NCBI GenBank assembly: GCA_019155185.1
Contig: CM032797.1
Location: 18,954,145-19,018,144, forward strand
Reading direction: 5' to 3'
Source: Beaufortia kweichowensis
Lineage: Eukaryota; Chordata; Actinopteri; Cypriniformes; Gastromyzontidae
DNA length: 64,000 bases
The notes under the pieces are model-generated. The model was not told the DNA's origin and searched no databases. It was given only the letters and a program-made list of their open reading frames with translations. A program made the translations under genes and the position numbers. Position 1 is the first letter of the stretch; each line of letters starts with the position of its first letter. This document shows positions 26,573 to 40,710 of this stretch, piece by piece.

Positions 26573-26747
26573 GTGTAAATGATCTTCTCTGTTGTTGGAT
26601 ATCAGAGATATCATGTTCAATCTGACCATGAAGCGCTGCATTAGATCCAGAAGTTTCTGAAGTTCTCCATGGGAAATAGTGACGGTGCTTTGGTTTGGAG
26701 TTTTGCCCTCTTCAGATGAGCATCGTTGTGGCATCGGTCCCTGTATA
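26573..26747 (-). other. Candidate terminal exon of an unidentified gene
   Basis: On the minus strand an acceptor-like tattatacag is followed by a frame that stays open for about 58 codons to a stop near 26573. The peptide is protein-like, with pieces such as QRCSSEEGKTPNQST, ISHGELQKLLDLMQRFM and NNREDHLHDLI, and could form an amphipathic helix. No upstream exon was found and I do not recognise the protein. It may be the 3' exon of a minus-strand gene, or chance. Confidence 0.3.
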
Positions 26748-26939
26748 ATAAAAGAGACATTTTCATTACATGCTGTTCTCTCATGTCTAACCATCTCTGA
26801 CAGGGTCACAAGCCACCAGCGAATTCATTATACAAATGCCCCTTTCAAGCGTCTTGATCGATGCTTATACCCGAATCTCTCTCTGGATCACATCCCAGAT
26901 CAGAAAAAAGCAAAAGCTGCAAATAAACATTTTTAAAAG

Positions 26940-29630
26940 CCTAATCAGCAATAACAACAAAATACAAGCATGACAATTTGAAACTATGTGATACTTTTTA
27001 CTCTTCAGTTCTAACTTTACAGCATTAGTCAAGCACAAACATTATGTGTTAAAATAATGTAATGCCATTTATTTCACCTCGTCCCAAAGCCAAGATTGCT
27101 TTCACTTCTTCACCTGATTTATTCATGTAATTTATACGTTCAGTTTGGCTCAACGTTAAGGGCAACAAATTTCATCAGGAAAGAGATTCGTAATGCCGCA
27201 GTGTCTTTATTAAGACTGCACTAATGCCAACGTGTTAATCTGTAATGTTGTTTAATGGATGCAGAACACTAACTACAGGTCTGAACATTCATCACTTCAA
27301 CAGTTCAGACGCTAGAAATGAAAAGCAATAATTATTAGATCATAAATCAGTTTAAGCTCATTAAGACTGGATTTTTTTAAGTTTCGGAGAGAATCGGTGC
27401 TTGTCCGTGCAGGTTCAGCTTTCTGCCCGGGATGTTGCAATGCAGTTGCTGAAGGGTTCTGAATGATTTTATCATGTTGTTATGCGGTTGGGGGGATGCT
27501 TACTGGTCCAAGTTGAAGACTCAGATTCTTAGATACGACTCTCATACGGCTATGAGTCTTTCAGATCAGTGTGTCAGCCATCAACAGAGAAACAATAAAG
27601 TGCTTTACCACAGAAAAGAAAAGCACAAATGTAAAACATTTTCATTTCTTGAAGAGTAAAAGAAGAGCAAATGTTAATGTTTTCTCAGATGTTTCTGCTG
27701 AGCCACATATTTTTCTTCTCTAGAGATTCAGAGATCTCGATGTCTCAATCGAATTTCAGTATCAACTCAAACCTTTCAACACATCTCATAGGAATTTGTA
27801 CATATTTTATGAGGTGGCTTTGAATCTGATTTAGTATGATTAGTATGATTAGTTAGGCCTATTGTTGCTTTTATCTAATAATCATATATTTTTATATAAT
27901 TCACATCCTACGAATTCATACAAATTAGCCACTTTGTACAAATTCCCATGAGATCAGTTTGAAGATTTCTCATCAAATTCATCCACGAGTAAATGATCTG
28001 AGCTATGCCACATTTATATTTGAGCTCTTTATACTTACTGTATGTCAACACTTGACTCATTTGTGTCTAATTGTAATCTAAAGATAGACGGTCGCTGAAA
28101 TTCAGACAGTCTGAGATAATCTCACATGACGTTCAGCTGTCTGTGTTCCATCATTGTCTCTATGTAACGTCCATCATCGCTCGAGTCTCAGACGACACAC
28201 CCACAGACCACCCGCTGACCGTCTTATACACACAACATACAGACTTGTAAAATAATTTCACAATTTGCCAAATTGTAATCTGATTGGCTTTATATTATTT
28301 CTCGGACAGGTTTATTTCTCAGTTTTCACCTGTATAAATCTTTTTTTGTGTTTTTGTGTATAAGTTGGCGGTTACAGGACAGATGATGATGCATCGTGGA
28401 AGAGACTTTCTGCAATATGTGGTTACATCATCTGTCCTCAACTTCTACTATCCCAAAGGCGTTAAAGACAACGTCTGAACCAAAGAAGGTCTAAACACCG
28501 GCAGACACGTGTCATTATCTTCCTACTGTCTGGAGCATATTTCGATCTGTTTATGCTTATTTTTAAAATAGCTTTTGCATGATCTGATCTGGCGTTACTG
28601 ATGGTGGACTGTATCCCTAAAGACTCAAGAAACAATATTTATGATAATCAGGATATATGATGTCACCGAAGATGAGGTGACGTCATTGTCTCAGACGGTC
28701 TCATGAAATTCTTTAGGAGAAATAAAAACAGACACAAATGAGACAAAGTAAGACTGTAAAGATATAAAACTGAATATGATACAGATAGCAAATGTATTTG
28801 ATCTTGAGTTGTAGAAATATCTTAGCAAATCTGAGCCCTGCTTGAGATAGATTTTTCGAGATGGTGTTCTTCAACAGGAAAACATCTGATATGTTATCAG
28901 ATACTCGTTGTTTTGCCTTCAGACTTTGGGAATGGAGATGAAAGCTGCTGGAAATACTACAGCCTGCATCAGTGTCTTTTACATCAGATTTACATCAGAC
29001 ACGATTTCCCGGACAGCCTCAGAAAGACAGAGAAAAGGCACCAAACTGTAGGCGTTCTCTATAAACACACGTCTACCAAAACATCCGTCACATACTTCCG
29101 GGTTTGTGCGTTAAAGCCAGCTGTTCTGCCCTTCCTGACCGTGGGTGGCCATCATTGTAAATACCGTCTGAAAGTACTCGTGTTTATGTGACCATCACGG
29201 ATATTGCAGAGCTCGTCTTGTTCGGTTAGACCCCGAGCCAAGTGGTTTCTAATGAAAACCAGATACAAACTGTAAAAACACACACAGGAGACTGCAGAGA
29301 CGCATAGCGTCCAGCAGAGGACCACGATCATTCAATGCCAAACCTAAACTACTGCTTTCAGAAACACAAACATCACATCTGCCCAAGAGGAATGTAAAAT
29401 ATGTCAAAGAATTGCATTTTAACATCACTATATACACACAAACCTAACCAAAGTCTGATTAGACACACCACAGGAACAAATAACTTCTTTTAACTAGTTG
29501 TGCTCGGTAAGGTAATCATCACTATTGCTCAGATTCAGGGTCAACAATTTATCCAAACCTGGAACTCCAGAGTATGATGTGTAACATAGACATGAGTCGT
29601 ATTTTATGTAACTTTTGTCAAATAAAAACA
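26940..29630. other. Intergenic DNA
   Basis: No gene, RNA or recognised repeat was identified. Short open frames at 28913-29191 (+) and 29249-29437 (-) lack splice context and known motifs. Confidence 0.5.
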
Positions 29631-29640
29631 TCAGCATTCT

Positions 29641-30172
29641 ACATCCTAGCATCCACCTAGAACACACCAGCAACCAACTAGATCACCACGGCAACCACCT
29701 ACAACATCCTAGCATCCACCTAGAACACACCAGCAACCAACTAGATCACCGCGGCAACCACCTACAACATCCTAGCATCCACCTAGAACACACCAGCAAC
29801 CAACTAGATCACCTACGGCAACCACCTACGGCAGCATCCACCTAGAACACACCAGCAACCAACTAGATCACCACGGCAACCACCTACAACATCCTAGCAT
29901 CCACCTAGAACACACCAGCAACCAACTAGATCACCACGGCAACCACCTACAACATCCTAGCATCCACCTAGAACACACCAGCAACCAACTAGATCACCAC
30001 GGCAACCACCTACAACATCCTAGCATCCACCTAGAACACACCAGCAACCAACTAGATCACCAGCAACCACCTACAACACTAGCATCCACCTAGAACACAC
30101 CAGCAACCAACCACCTGCGGCAACCACCTACAACATCCTAGCATCCACCTAGAACACACCAGCAACCATTTA
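29641..30172 (+). repeat. 63-bp minisatellite, about eight copies
   Basis: The unit (about 63 bases) contains catcctagcatccacctaga, acacaccagcaaccaactag and atcaccacggcaaccaccta. There are about eight units with small deletions in the middle and right part. The unit equals 21 codons, so one frame stays open for the first copies (peptide HLEHTSNQLDH repeated) until a deletion shifts it. No start or splice context suggests it is translated. Confidence 0.95.
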
Positions 30173-30189
30173 GAACAGCCCAAGAAGCA

Positions 30190-30950
30190 CCCAGAACGGC
30201 CCATCACTGTTGAGAAGCAAACACTTCACTTTCTTCAGTTAACGTCTAGTTTATCTGATGCTGAAGGAAACATTATCATCCATCATTAACACAGTAACAT
30301 GAAGATCAAGCCCTAAAGCGACAGATGTAATCAATCATTCAACCACAAATGAAAGATTCATTTAAAGAATATTTCCTAAATTCCACAGAGATGAAGCACA
30401 CAACTCTGTACAATGGTTCAAAAACTCAAGCACCAGTCTGGCACAAAACAATAGTTGTGAAATCATGTCGTGAAGGAGATTTCAGTCTGCCTGGAGGCTC
30501 TGGGTAATCTAAAGAACCCAGCGCAGCATATTGACATCATATTATCCCGAGGAGCAGATGGCAGAAATCATTCATGAGTCATTGTGTAGACTGTCTTCAG
30601 TCTCTGATTCACACATGCTTTTCACTTCTGGAAAATAAAAACTGAATAATGCTGGCAGTTAGAACAGGAGGGGAGGTTTTTCCTTAAACACAAGATCAAT
30701 GAGACACATCAGACGTCTTGTACACATGAAGGTTTTAGAGTTTAGCACATCTGTGAAATAAATGCTGAGAATCAAAATGTGGCTGATGGATTTTCACTAA
30801 AGTGTCAACATTGTCCTTGATGTTTCTTATAACATTACTTGATAGTAAAAATATAGTCAGAAAGTACAAAAGGATTAAAAAATGTATGTATGTAGACAAT
30901 CAATGAAAAATTCATTAGGATATCTCACGGTCAATTGCAAACTTTGATAT
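30190..30950. other. Intergenic DNA
   Basis: No gene or repeat was recognised between the minisatellite and the MITE at 30.96 kb. Confidence 0.55.
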
Positions 30951-30954
30951 CTTA

Positions 30955-31228
30955 AAGTCACAGTTCAGGCCAGAATAAAGTCTGTCATCATTTATTCACC
31001 CTCATGTGGTTTAAAACCTGTATAGAGATCTTTTAATATTTGGAGAAATGTCTCAGTGGTTTTGTGTTCATACAATGGAAGTCAATGAAGATCGATGTAT
31101 TATCAACATTCTTCAAACTATCTTCTTTTGTGTTCTGCGGCAGAAAGAAGTCATGCAGGTTTATAATGACATGAGAGTGAATAAATAATGAAAGAACTTT
31201 CATTTTTGGGTGAAATATCCCTTCAGGG
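30955..31228. mobile_element. Palindromic MITE of the TTCACCC type, copy 1
   Basis: Internal motifs atttattcaccctcatg, acctgtatag, tatcttcttttgtgttctgc and catttttgggtgaaatatcc are the two arms of a palindromic non-autonomous element common in cyprinid genomes. Three other copies lie at 39.2, 47.2 and 60.8 kb. In this copy the left arm carries a minus-strand AATAAA that could serve the INSYN-like gene. Confidence 0.8.
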
Positions 31229-31454
31229 AGGATTACTGAGATCAGGAGGTCACGTGTGAGTTGTTATTGATGTCTAGGAAAAACATTTTCGACATTATGA
31301 CAAAACACATTGACCATTAGCTACTCACCCTGAGTTTCATGACAGCGTTGTTTTGGAGAAGTTCCTTTGTAAATGAATACATATGAGTACGTCTGTGTGT
31401 GTGTCTGTCTGTGTATTGATGTGTGTTTTCTTCTTTGGTGATCTGAGAGACTCT

Positions 31455-33968
31455 CTACACTACAGTAGAAGAGAGCGTCTTGTGTTTTCCAGGACAGGGA
31501 TGTGTCTGTGTTTTCACCTGGCCGTTCTGCGGATAGGGCGGAGGCCGGTGGTTAGTATTTTTTGTGCGTTCATGATTTTCCAGTTCTCCTTTGTGATTCT
31601 GGGGTCGGTTAGCTCTGACTTTAGCGGTCCGGTGCGGTAGACAGGTTCCGTTAGACGTGCTCCTGTCTGAAGACGAGATCTGTTGAACGAATGCGCTGCA
31701 GTTAATCTCAGCCGTGACCAGTCGCTGGTTAGGAGGAGATGAGCTCGTGTGGTTTCTCATCACTGCAGGGTTTATATAAACTGAATCCTCAGAAACAGAG
31801 AGATGTGGGATAGAGGAATCAGAAGTCTCTGGTGTCGTGTCACTTTGAGTTTCCGGATCGGTCCGACTGCTCCAGTGTCCGCTTGCTTTGTCTTCATTGA
31901 GGTCAATGTTGGACGTCAGAATATCTATCTGTTGGACAACCTACATGAACAAGAGTGATAATAGTCTAGTTAAACGAACAGTAGGCAAAAAATATGTTAA
32001 CTTACTCCCCAAACCTGTATTATTTTATTTTGTTTGGCAAAAAATAATTTTCATGTCTGTCAAGCATAATACAAATTTCACACACTGCAAAAAAATGTAT
32101 TTCCTATTTAGTATTGTTAGTACATTTTTCTGTATAGATTTGTACTGGAAAACAAGACAAAAATACTTTAAGTTGCACACAAAACTTTTAACTTACTACA
32201 CAAAATCTCACATCACCAGGCAAAGAAAAATGAAAGCTCCTGAGCTCATTGCCATCTGTCCAGCTGTCATCGACAAGATTTAATGACAGTCTTGATGCAT
32301 TTATTGATACGTATCTAAATAATTCAATTAATGTCCTGTACAGTCCATTACTAATGCCAATCTATAGATCTTAAGCTATCTTTAGGTATTGATTTTATGA
32401 TCTCAGAGCTCTTTTATCAGACCTCTCTGATGGACTGAAGGGCTGACCACTTCCATTTCACAAGATTTAATATTTCAATGCCGTTTGTGTATAAAACATT
32501 TCCAACTCAAATGAAAGACAACTGCATTTCCAGCAGATGTGTGTCAGTAATGAGAGAAATTGATTCTGCTGCTTCCCAGAAAGAAAGAAAAAAGTCACAG
32601 ATGAGAATCACAGTTATTTCTTCTAGACATCAATGAGATTAAATGGAGAGCAAATGTAAACTTTTGTTGTAAATGTAAAGTCTCATGTGTCTCTCAGATA
32701 TTTCTCCAGAGAAAAAGAGTCAGAAATCTCACAAATGTCTCATAATAATTTCAATATGAACTCAAACATTTCTCATCAGATTCACCCAAATCCCGATTAT
32801 ATTACCTATAAAATCTACATTTATTTTACACCTCCATACTCCTATTCATGGATTTATACAATTCAGTGTCATTTGTTTCTGATTTCATTTAGGAAAAACA
32901 TCTGAGACTAAGTTGATACTTAAGTTGAAACACAACAGAGAATTGAATCTCCTGAGCTATGAAGCATGTGAGCAATAATATTTTTCACTGGTTTGTCAGA
33001 ATTAGTTCAGCATGATTTGTAAAGACCTTCTTAAATAGAAAAATACAGCATCATGGATTACAGGATCATGGTTTTTACAGTCAACACTTTTGTATGTTTA
33101 GCCATCAGAATCTCACCTCTTTCATCTCCAACTGGACCTGTTTGAGACCACCCAGTACTTCCTCTAGCTCGGTGACCACTTGTTTGATCTGTTCTCGTAC
33201 TGTTCCTCGGCTTTTCCTCTGGTTGCCATGGTTCCCCAGACTTTCGTCCCCCTGAGACGTCCTTATTTCCCGTCCTGGTTCATTTACCTTCAGCATGGGC
33301 CCGTGCGCCCTGAAGCGCCCTAACTTGCTCGGAGGAACCTCGGTGGGAAAGAAAGCCGTCTGTCCAGAATTTGTCCCGTTGCACTGTGGCTTGTTGGGAC
33401 TGGATTGTCTGCTTGTCTCAGGACCGCCGAGTCGCTCTTCATGATTCTGGAAAGATACTCGTCTCCTTTGACAGCGTCCGTCATAACTATCCTGTAGATC
33501 TGCGTCTCCGTGACCCCTGTGGTGCTGCTCTGTGATGTAGAGGACCTCCCTATAGTACCGCTGACCTCTGACCTTTAGGTGCGGTGGAACACGGCATCCA
33601 TTGAAGGTGTGTTCAGGGTAATACCACCGCTGGATGCAACCGCAGTCTCTGCGTATCTCCCTCACGCACGTGCAGGGGGTGTGAGGAGAGTCCAAAGGCC
33701 AATCCCACGGCCTCACGTCCCCCCAGGAGTACGACGGATGGAGAATTTCCTCAGCGTATACCTGGCGCGGTGAAGACGTGCCACATCCTCCTACCCATTC
33801 TGCTCTGTAGTCAGCTATCCCCAAGTCCTTCGGGAAGGGCGTGGTCGGGAGGGACTCCATACGCACACATGATCCATTGGGTTTGTGCTGGTGTCGTGCG
33901 GTTCCGCGCTGGTTCAGGCAAAGGTTGCTGGAGGGACACGGTCTCGTTAGCGTGTTGTCTGAGTGCAT
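31455..33968 (-). CDS. INSYN-family coiled-coil protein (inhibitory synaptic factor-like)
   Basis: Two coding exons, 33968-33117 and 31940-31455, give about 445 residues. The donor GAG|GTGAGA and an acceptor before GTTGTCCAACAG join in phase to make a helix running from TVREQIKQVVTELEEVLGG through QLEMKEVVQQIDILTSNIDL (about residues 258-300). This pattern closely resembles the coiled coil of INSYN1 (C15orf59), a partner of gephyrin at inhibitory synapses; related helices occur in INSYN2. The N-terminal 255 residues are basic and Gly/Ser-rich with an odd Cys block (CTCVREIRRDCGC), which I cannot place. The C-terminal 145 residues are Ser/Thr-rich and look disordered. The first in-frame ATG (33968) follows an open stretch back to a TGA at 34080, so an upstream exon cannot be excluded; a second ATG lies at 33860. 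The neighbouring lysyl oxidase gene supports the family call, since LOXL1 and INSYN1 are neighbours in human. Confidence 0.65.
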
Positions 33969-34079
33969 GCCGTTCAAACGACTTAAAAAGCAACTGGTTT
34001 CCTCCTCGCTCTCTCTCCACCCAGGCCATCCACAGCGGCTGTTTTTCTCATCTGCGCAGTTCTCATCTAGCGTCTGCCC

Positions 34080-34500
34080 TCATTTATAGCTCTCTCACAC
34101 ATACAGTTTCTCTCTCACAACTTTTTGTTCTGGCCGTCTTACTCACCCCCCTTCCTTCCTTCCTCCTGCTCCTTTTCTCTGCTCTTGTTTTCCCACTTTC
34201 CCGCTCTCTCCTTCTTGTTGCTCTTTCTCCAGCGGTGGGCCTCTTTTCTTTCCCTCCCTCCAGTTTTTTTCCTCCAGCTCTCCTTCTTCTAATTCTTTCA
34301 CTCACTTGAGGTCTTACTTCACCGTTTCTCCTCCCCTTTCCTGCTCTACCTCTCTCAAAGCCTCTCTGTACCTCTCTGCCTGTCTCTCCCTTCTTCTCCC
34401 CACTGCGTAAAAATTCCCTGCTCTGACTCGCTCACCCTTTCCCAAACTCCAAACACTTCCTCTCTCTCTTTTCTCGGGGCTGGGGCTCGTAAAGCGTTGA
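34080..34500. repeat. Pyrimidine-rich tract upstream of the INSYN-like gene
   Basis: For about 420 bases the + strand is strongly C/T-biased, with many ctctct, ccttcc and tcctcc clusters but no exact unit. Because the gene reads on the minus strand, its 5' flank or 5' UTR is purine-rich. Confidence 0.75.
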
Positions 34501-34621
34501 CAGACGCAGCGGCTCCGTGTGATTCCCGATCTTTCCCTCAGATCTTGTGCCTGGCTGCCACTCGGCAATTAAACACAGCCAGGATTCCACGCCGCCTGAG
34601 ATGGGGTGGAGAGACAGACAT

Positions 34622-36060
<1,439 letters not shown>

Positions 36061-36280
36061 TTCTCACAGAATGTCTTCAAAGAACATACAATAGTTATTT
36101 TATATGAATTTTCATGTGTTTATTTATGAGGAATATGAACTGTTATGAATGTGACAATTCTGTAAACAGCACTTTATCTGACTATGAAAAATCATGATTT
36201 AAACATAAACAAATGCTTTATAAACTTTAAGCGAGACCTCACATGAGGATTTAAACCAGCAAATATTGACATCTGAACAA
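36061..36280 (+). repeat. Dispersed repeat, copy related to 47.9 kb and 49.1 kb
   Basis: Shares gaatatgaactgttatgaat, gtgacaattctgtaaacagc and acctcacatgagg with 47880-48080. An inverted, shortened relative is at 49100. No coding capacity is evident, so this is probably a non-autonomous transposon family. Confidence 0.75.
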
Positions 36281-36289
36281 TCAGTATGA

Positions 36290-39160
36290 TGAAAATCTTT
36301 AATAAAAACTTGATTGTTTCATGACAAGAGTGACATTTGCATGGAACTGCCCTCTCATTTCATGTAATTAAGAGCATTTTAGACTTTCCTCTACACATTC
36401 CTGTGGGATTTTTTAACTATAATAGTTGGGGAATTTGTGTAGTATACAAAAATCAGCCTAGTCTGTATAGCAATTATATTACAAACAATAGTTATGAATA
36501 GGAAGTCAACACAGAGATATATATAAACACACAGACAAAGTTGTGTGTGGCTGAAAAGAAGTGCATTTCATCCTGATCTCTAAAAGGTTTTTCCCTGAAG
36601 GCTCCTCTCTCTGTAACTTCATCTCAATCTTATGCATGACTGAACTATAATCAAAGCCAAATCTGAAATGTGCCTTTTCTCTCTGGTCAAATTAAAAGCA
36701 AAAGCATTTCCGGATACATAAGCACATGTATAATTTACAGATGATTTTAGCAAACATCACTGTGTTTGTGTAGGTCTGAATCAGCTTCAGGTCTGCTCAT
36801 ATTCTGCACAAATTATTCTCGGCTTTGAGGCTTTTTCAATCTGACATTATGTTGCTGACATTTCACAAAATGAAGTTCCTATGGTAACCATCTGTGGGTA
36901 CAAAAAATTGGTCATAAGTGATGTTCTGTGTCCATTCAGAAAGAAACAAAAAATGTCCTTCTATTATTATATCAATAAATCATAATTCTTGTACATAAGT
37001 AAGGAACTGCTGTGAAAAGCATTAACACATTATTTAAAGGGGTGTTTTGATATGTGGATGTATATCATATCACAGTAAATATTAAGAAAAAGTCCTGGAG
37101 GGAGTTTAGCTCAAACATAAATGAAGCAGCAAATAAAGACCTGAAGCATTTATTAGATCTTGTCATGTCTGTCAGAGACTTTAGAGGGCGCTATTTCAAC
37201 ATGGACCACAATCCCAGCAACTAATAAACCTCTCCTGGCCCACAACACCCTAACCAGATGATGATGTGATAATGATAAATAATAACTAAAGGGCAGAATG
37301 TGAAGCACATCGTGTCCTGTGTAACTAAAGGGCTCTGAATGTGCTCTTGCTATGGTCAGATGAATAGATCCATCTCCATTTGATGATCTGGACATCCAGT
37401 GAACATCTCAGCGGGAAAGTTGATTTTCCATTGTGCTAGTTCTGGAACATTAAAATGTCTGGTGTAAAGGGGTTACATCATAAATGTGTCGCAAATGTTC
37501 GATTATGAAAATAAATCGGAAAAAAGGAATAAAAGTCAGCTTGTCATTATCACACAATAAACTTTAGCAGGGTGATGAGGAGCCTGAACTGATGGGAAGT
37601 AAATGTCAAAGTTATCTTTCTAATGAAATATTTGCCTAAAAACATTAATTTCTTCAGACTGCAAAGCTATATTTACAAGAATAGTTTACTCAAAAATTAC
37701 ATTCTAGTTTTCAGAGACTGAAGAACTGTGGAAATACTTTTATAAACACGGTAAAGTTCAGGTCAGAACACAGAGAAAAAGCACACACTGCCATGGAAAC
37801 AAACGAAATGTGCCATTTCTGGTGGAAATGACATATGACATCATTGTGTGGTTTGTAAGGCCGGTGCAGATCGCCGTGAGTCACAATAAACTCAGAAGTA
37901 CAGAACGCACTGAGAAAATTAAACATGCATTAATAGAAAACAACACGAGACATTCTCTCAGCATCTTCAGACGTATGAGGCAGGGATGTAACTTCTGAAA
38001 AGAGGAGATGAAGCTCTCACTCGGGGTTCATTTTGGTCCACATTGTAAAATTATAGGATAATATTTCGAGTTTTTAGCTGAACCATCTGAGGAACGTCAG
38101 GACACCTTAAAGATTCTCAAATATCTTATTTATGTACTTAAGAAACAACATTTACAGTATGATAACCAGAGGAAATGTTATGTTATCTCTAAGTTTCAGA
38201 GAACTCAAAGTTCTTTAGGTACATAAATAAGTCTTCTAAACATGCCTGAAGGTTCTTTCAAGGGTTCTGCCAGTAATAAATACAGTTTAGATATATTAAA
38301 AATATTAAACGCATTTCTTTAAAAAGAGAGGAAAACTGCTTTGAAATATTGAGCATTACAAAAAGGGATATAAATAAAACTGAATTTAAATATATATCAA
38401 GTACTCAATACTCTATTAAGTTTAAGTTTAATCTTAAAAATGGCTCTAGTTATACAAAATTAAACATATTTCTTGTATATATATATATATATAATTTGCA
38501 AGCTGATGTTAAATTGTTGATGTTGTTTTGATTAATAATAGCCTAGTCGTCACCTTTTTTGGATCACACGTTGTCTCCCTCACAGATCAGTTCGTGTTTC
38601 AATGAGTTTCATGTTCATTCTGAAGTAAGTGAAAGTCATGAGTTATTAACTCTATAATAAAGTTAATAAAGATTCATCTGCTGTAGCTACATGTCGGCGT
38701 TCGGACCTGCTGCCAGCATGAGAGGCGGGTCTTATGTCATATTCAGAGTGACAGGGACATGAGCCAATCACAGCGAAGTTCGTCCTCTCACATGATCTTC
38801 TGATGTGTAGTTTGGAAAACTAAACCGACTTAACTAAATTAACATGTTTGAAACATAAAAATTTAAACTTTTTGCAAATTTTGATTAATTTGTACATTTT
38901 GATTTATTACTGACACTACAGCACGTTTAATGTCAGTCATAAAACAATGCAAACGTTATAGTGGTATTTATGGTCTTACCCTACTGTGCAGAGAAGACAA
39001 ATGACGGAAATCTGTACTGGGTTATGAATGCAGCAGATATGCAACAGTGACGTATACATTTCTTGTGGCGTTTTAATGTTGAAGCATTGTTGTGCAATAA
39101 TACATTTGACCACTAGATGGCACAATTCCTCCTCTTTAGTTGTGCATTGACATTAGAAGC
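36290..39160. other. Intergenic DNA
   Basis: No gene is supported. There is a short (TA)n run at about 38477-38493 and a possible weak inverted repeat at 38100-38290 built around ttatttatgtacttaagaaa and its partner gtacataaataag. Confidence 0.5.
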
Positions 39161-39167
39161 TGCATAA

Positions 39168-39420
39168 GGGGATAATTCATCTTAAAAGGAAAATTCTTTC
39201 ATTATTTATTTTCCCTCATGTCATTATAAACCTGTATGACTTTATTCTGCAGAACACTAAAGAAGGTTTTTAAAGAACGTTGGTTATCAACTAACATTGA
39301 CCCCCAATTTCTTCTATTGTATGAACACAAAACCACACAAGAAAGTGTCATATACAAGTTTGGAAACACGTCAAAGACTCAAATCATGGAAGAATTTTTA
39401 TTTTGGGGTGAACTCGATGT
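39168..39420. mobile_element. Palindromic MITE of the TTCACCC type, copy 2
   Basis: Starts around gataattcatct and ends tattttggggtgaac. Between lie ttccctcatgtcattataaa, ctgtatgactttattctgca and ttgtatgaacacaaaacc, in the same order as the other copies. Confidence 0.8.
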
Positions 39421-40148
39421 GTCCAACACATTATTTGGTGTCCAATTAAAATCAAAACTCACATACTTTATTTCCATGTTGCATAAATTATTAAACGAAT
39501 TAGAATGTAGATTCGGTCGTTTGCATTTCAAAATAAAAAGTTTTAAAAATATAAAAATTGAAAGTAAAATAGGAAATTAATTAAACTAGATCTTTTGGAT
39601 CTTTATTTCTATCTCTTGTGTCCAGCTAAATTGCTGGAAATTATATACTTTCAACACAGTCATATTTAATTTGAATCAAAGCTGCATAACAGGAAAGGAT
39701 TTGGTTAAGATCAGCTAGGTATGTTACTTCTATTTGGATGGGTAGAAAAGTGCCATTAAACAGTTAAACAAGTGAACTGAACAGGTTTTAATGACATTTA
39801 ATGTACAGATCACACTGAAAACATAATTAGAAAAATACAGGACATGTGACAGGTGAAACGTTTACATCACAACACACATAATCCAAAAGAGCATAAAATA
39901 AGACATCATGTGAATAGTATAAAATAGATACAGTCATTGATTAATAAGAGCTTGTCATGAGAAAAGGCCTTTAACGTGAAGCGTACATGCATGACATCTT
40001 TGCTGGGTTTGGTTGCACTCATTTTGAGCTTGTCTCGAGCATGCAAAAAAATACAGCTGCTTAGATCTTCAGTGATGAGATCAAATAATGTTGCACCCCA
40101 ATGCAACTGGGCACACGAGTCCATTTGCTACAAAAGTTTGTAAACATA
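39421..40148. other. Intergenic DNA, 3' of jund
   Basis: AT-rich with no gene seen. Confidence 0.5.
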
Positions 40149-40151
40149 ACA

Positions 40152-40710
40152 TTTATTTACATCAGCACCTATAGTGTCCACTTCAACAGTCCGAAGAGAA
40201 CGACTGATCATTGGAAGGGTCGGTTCGGTCTTTGTGCATCAGTGAACCGAGAGTTAATATCACAGCAGCGGCCTGTGACATCCAGAATGAATCATGTCTT
40301 AATATTTTGGTAACTCCCACACACATGGGCATGGATCTGTTCCACTCTCAGTGTTTTAATATAAGCTGGAAACTTCTTTCCTTAATCTGTGTGTTATGTA
40401 ATAGAAGCAATAGGGCACTTGAGGCTGCGCTGTACTGTGAACACCAGGTTTCCCACTGTCATCAAAAACATGGAAATATGAGAGAAAATGTGGTTTCCAG
40501 ACCTGGGAAAGTCATGGAAATGTTTATAGCAGGTATATCAGATATATCTGTTTTAAGTTAAGTATGGCAAACGTCTGGTTATGGAAACCAACGTGCCCAT
40601 TAGTCGTGACTGTTCCCAATACAGTCCAGCCTGTCGTGTATTATTGCTTAAAACACAAACCTTGTTGTTAATGAGCCACTCAAATACTGATACATAGAGA
40701 TGAATGTCCT
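40152..40710 (-). terminator. jund: jund 3' UTR with candidate poly(A) signal
   Basis: On the minus strand an AATAAA (complement of tttatt at 40152-40157) lies about 560 bases after the jund stop codon and is the likeliest 3' end. The extent of the UTR is inferred. Confidence 0.45.

Noticed and set aside
33770..34309. A 179-residue + strand frame opposite the INSYN-like gene
   Set aside because: It is antisense to the coding exon and then runs into the pyrimidine-rich tract, giving Leu/Ser-rich peptide.
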